Shown here one piece after another: positions 47,439-47,920 of a stretch of 47,920 nt of DNA (position 1 is its first letter; every line of letters begins with the position of its first letter). A model generated the notes under the pieces. That model made no database searches, was not told the origin of the DNA, and saw nothing but the letters and a program-made list of their open reading frames with translations. The DNA comes from CAG-238 sp963601575 (lineage in GTDB: Bacteria; Bacillota; Clostridia; Peptostreptococcales; Anaerovoracaceae). The position numbers and the translations under genes were made by a program. The DNA lies in NCBI GenBank assembly GCA_963601575.1, contig CAVCFO010000013.1, positions 1-47,920 on the forward strand, read 5' to 3'.

Positions 47439-47920
47439 TATTTCTCAATGATCTTTAAGATTTTATTGCCTTTTTTAATTATCAAGCTAACATTTTTTAG
47501 GAATTTTTCTCGTTTCAGCCTATGTTCTGCCGCTTTGATACAGTCTTCTGTCGTACTTTTCTCGCAATTAAGTGTGATAATAATTCCTCCCGGGTCGACT
47601 CCTTCCATGCTGGATATTTGGTGACAGGCTTTTCTAACATTGCGATCGATAGATGTAACACTTGAAGCTGTCTTTTCCTCCCACGCTTTACCATTCCATA
47701 AAAAGTCTGGCATTTGGTGTACTTCTGCTTCATTTAGGCATTTTACTTTTCCTCCGAACATTGCTGACATCCACTCGGCGCATTCTATTTCCTGCCTATG
47801 TTTTCTTTTTTTATAACCTTCTTCAAATTGAATATTTTCTTTTGGCCTTTCATGTTTCCGTACCCATTCTCTTATTGTTTCACCGTCTTCAGCGTCATTC
47901 TTGATTGCTTCTATTTTTTT
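47438..47920 (-). CDS. C-terminal part of a protein with a CdiA-type tRNA-nuclease-like domain (5' end outside window)
   Basis: The frame is open from the right edge to the stop at 47438, 160 codons. An ATG at 47770 is internal, not the start. Residues after it, PDFLWNGKAWEEKTASSVTS, DRNVRKACHQISS, DPGGIIITLN and VSLIIKKGNKILKI, match the pattern of the CdiA C-terminal tRNA nuclease family: a D...E-K core resembling PD-(D/E)xK nucleases. The upstream part is charged and helical (REWVRKHERPKENIQFEEGY). In Firmicutes phages this domain often ends a head-morphogenesis (SPP1 gp7-like) protein. No immunity gene follows. The family call is from memory of the pattern. Confidence 0.6.
   Translation of the reverse strand, partial: KKIEAIKNDAEDGETIREWVRKHERPKENIQFEEGYKKRKHRQEIECAEWMSAMFGGKVKCLNEAEVHQMPDFLWNGKAWEEKTASSVTSIDRNVRKACHQISSMEGVDPGGIIITLNCEKSTTEDCIKAAEHRLKREKFLKNVSLIIKKGNKILKIIEK

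Larger units (their letters stand above)
45637..47920. mobile_element. Left end of a decaying prophage or related element at tRNA-Pro
   Basis: Right of tRNA-Pro the conserved Clostridia gene order stops. The segment holds direct repeats, an orphan terminator, a hicAB cargo module, a broken terminase large subunit and a protein with a CdiA-type domain often found in phage proteins. The right end and att repeat are outside the window. No integrase is seen. Confidence 0.65.

Noticed and set aside
1..47920. CRISPR array, rRNA genes, transposase genes
   Set aside because: None seen: no regularly spaced repeats with spacers, no rRNA sequence and no transposase motif.

Overview
The window is a chromosomal segment of a low- to mid-GC Gram-positive anaerobe of the class Clostridia. 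This rests on gene order and families: a Firmicutes dcw cluster (mraZ to ftsZ), a spoU-type methylase followed by pheS-pheT-zapA-mutS2, DUF523, DUF3842, DUF5685 and DUF4080 radical SAM proteins, and a FtsEX plus CwlO-like hydrolase operon. No sporulation gene is seen, and ftsZ is not followed by spoIIGA-sigE-sigG. An asporogenous lineage such as the Anaerovoracaceae/Mogibacterium group is plausible, but this placement is inference.

Layout, left to right. Almost all genes lie on the minus strand, so they are read from right to left. Positions 1-2107 hold the 5' two-thirds or more of a large secreted repeat protein that runs off the left edge. It is preceded by a strong promoter whose -35/-10 spacer contains nine G residues, and by a structured leader of about 125 nt. 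Positions 2513-5780 are a four-gene unit: rdgB, a YihY/BrkB membrane protein, a diacylglycerol-kinase-like lipid kinase, and a CmpB-type membrane protein. One plus-strand 2-hydroxyacid dehydrogenase (5904-6818) converges on tcdA-recX-PPTase. A TrpR-like yerC gene with its own promoter and terminator separates these from recJ. Upstream lie the CwlO-like M23 hydrolase, ftsX and ftsE, then a monocistronic MinD/ParA-like protein with a degenerate P-loop.

From 14.5 to 16.4 kb is a DUF5685-J-domain gene pair. From 16.5 to 30.7 kb twelve tightly packed genes are probably co-transcribed: trmH-type methylase, pheS, pheT, zapA, mutS2, DUF523, argS, two radical SAM enzymes, a TPR protein, DUF3842 and mrp. 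From 30.8 to 43.2 kb is the dcw cluster: mraZ, rsmH, ftsL, a PASTA-bearing class B PBP, murF, mraY, murD, ftsW, murG, divIB and ftsZ. Its promoter overlaps 10-nt-spaced GTGG repeats that look like MraZ boxes. ftsA, murB and murC are absent from the cluster. Further right are a small membrane protein, an acyl-ACP thioesterase, exodeoxyribonuclease III and tRNA-Pro(CGG).

Right of the tRNA (45.6-47.9 kb) the character changes to mobile DNA. Three direct repeats, a plus-strand hicAB toxin-antitoxin pair with a perfect consensus promoter, a terminase large subunit cut just after Walker B and joined to a foreign hydrophobic tail, and the C-terminal end of a protein with a CdiA-type tRNA-nuclease-like domain together suggest a decaying prophage inserted at tRNA-Pro.

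The most interesting signals are the poly-G promoter and structured leader of the surface protein, the truncated or fused terminase and CdiA-like domain in the prophage remnant, a MutS2 Smr domain lacking the LDLRG residues, 21-bp tandem repeats in ftsL, and a composite inverted-repeat element at 14.6 kb.
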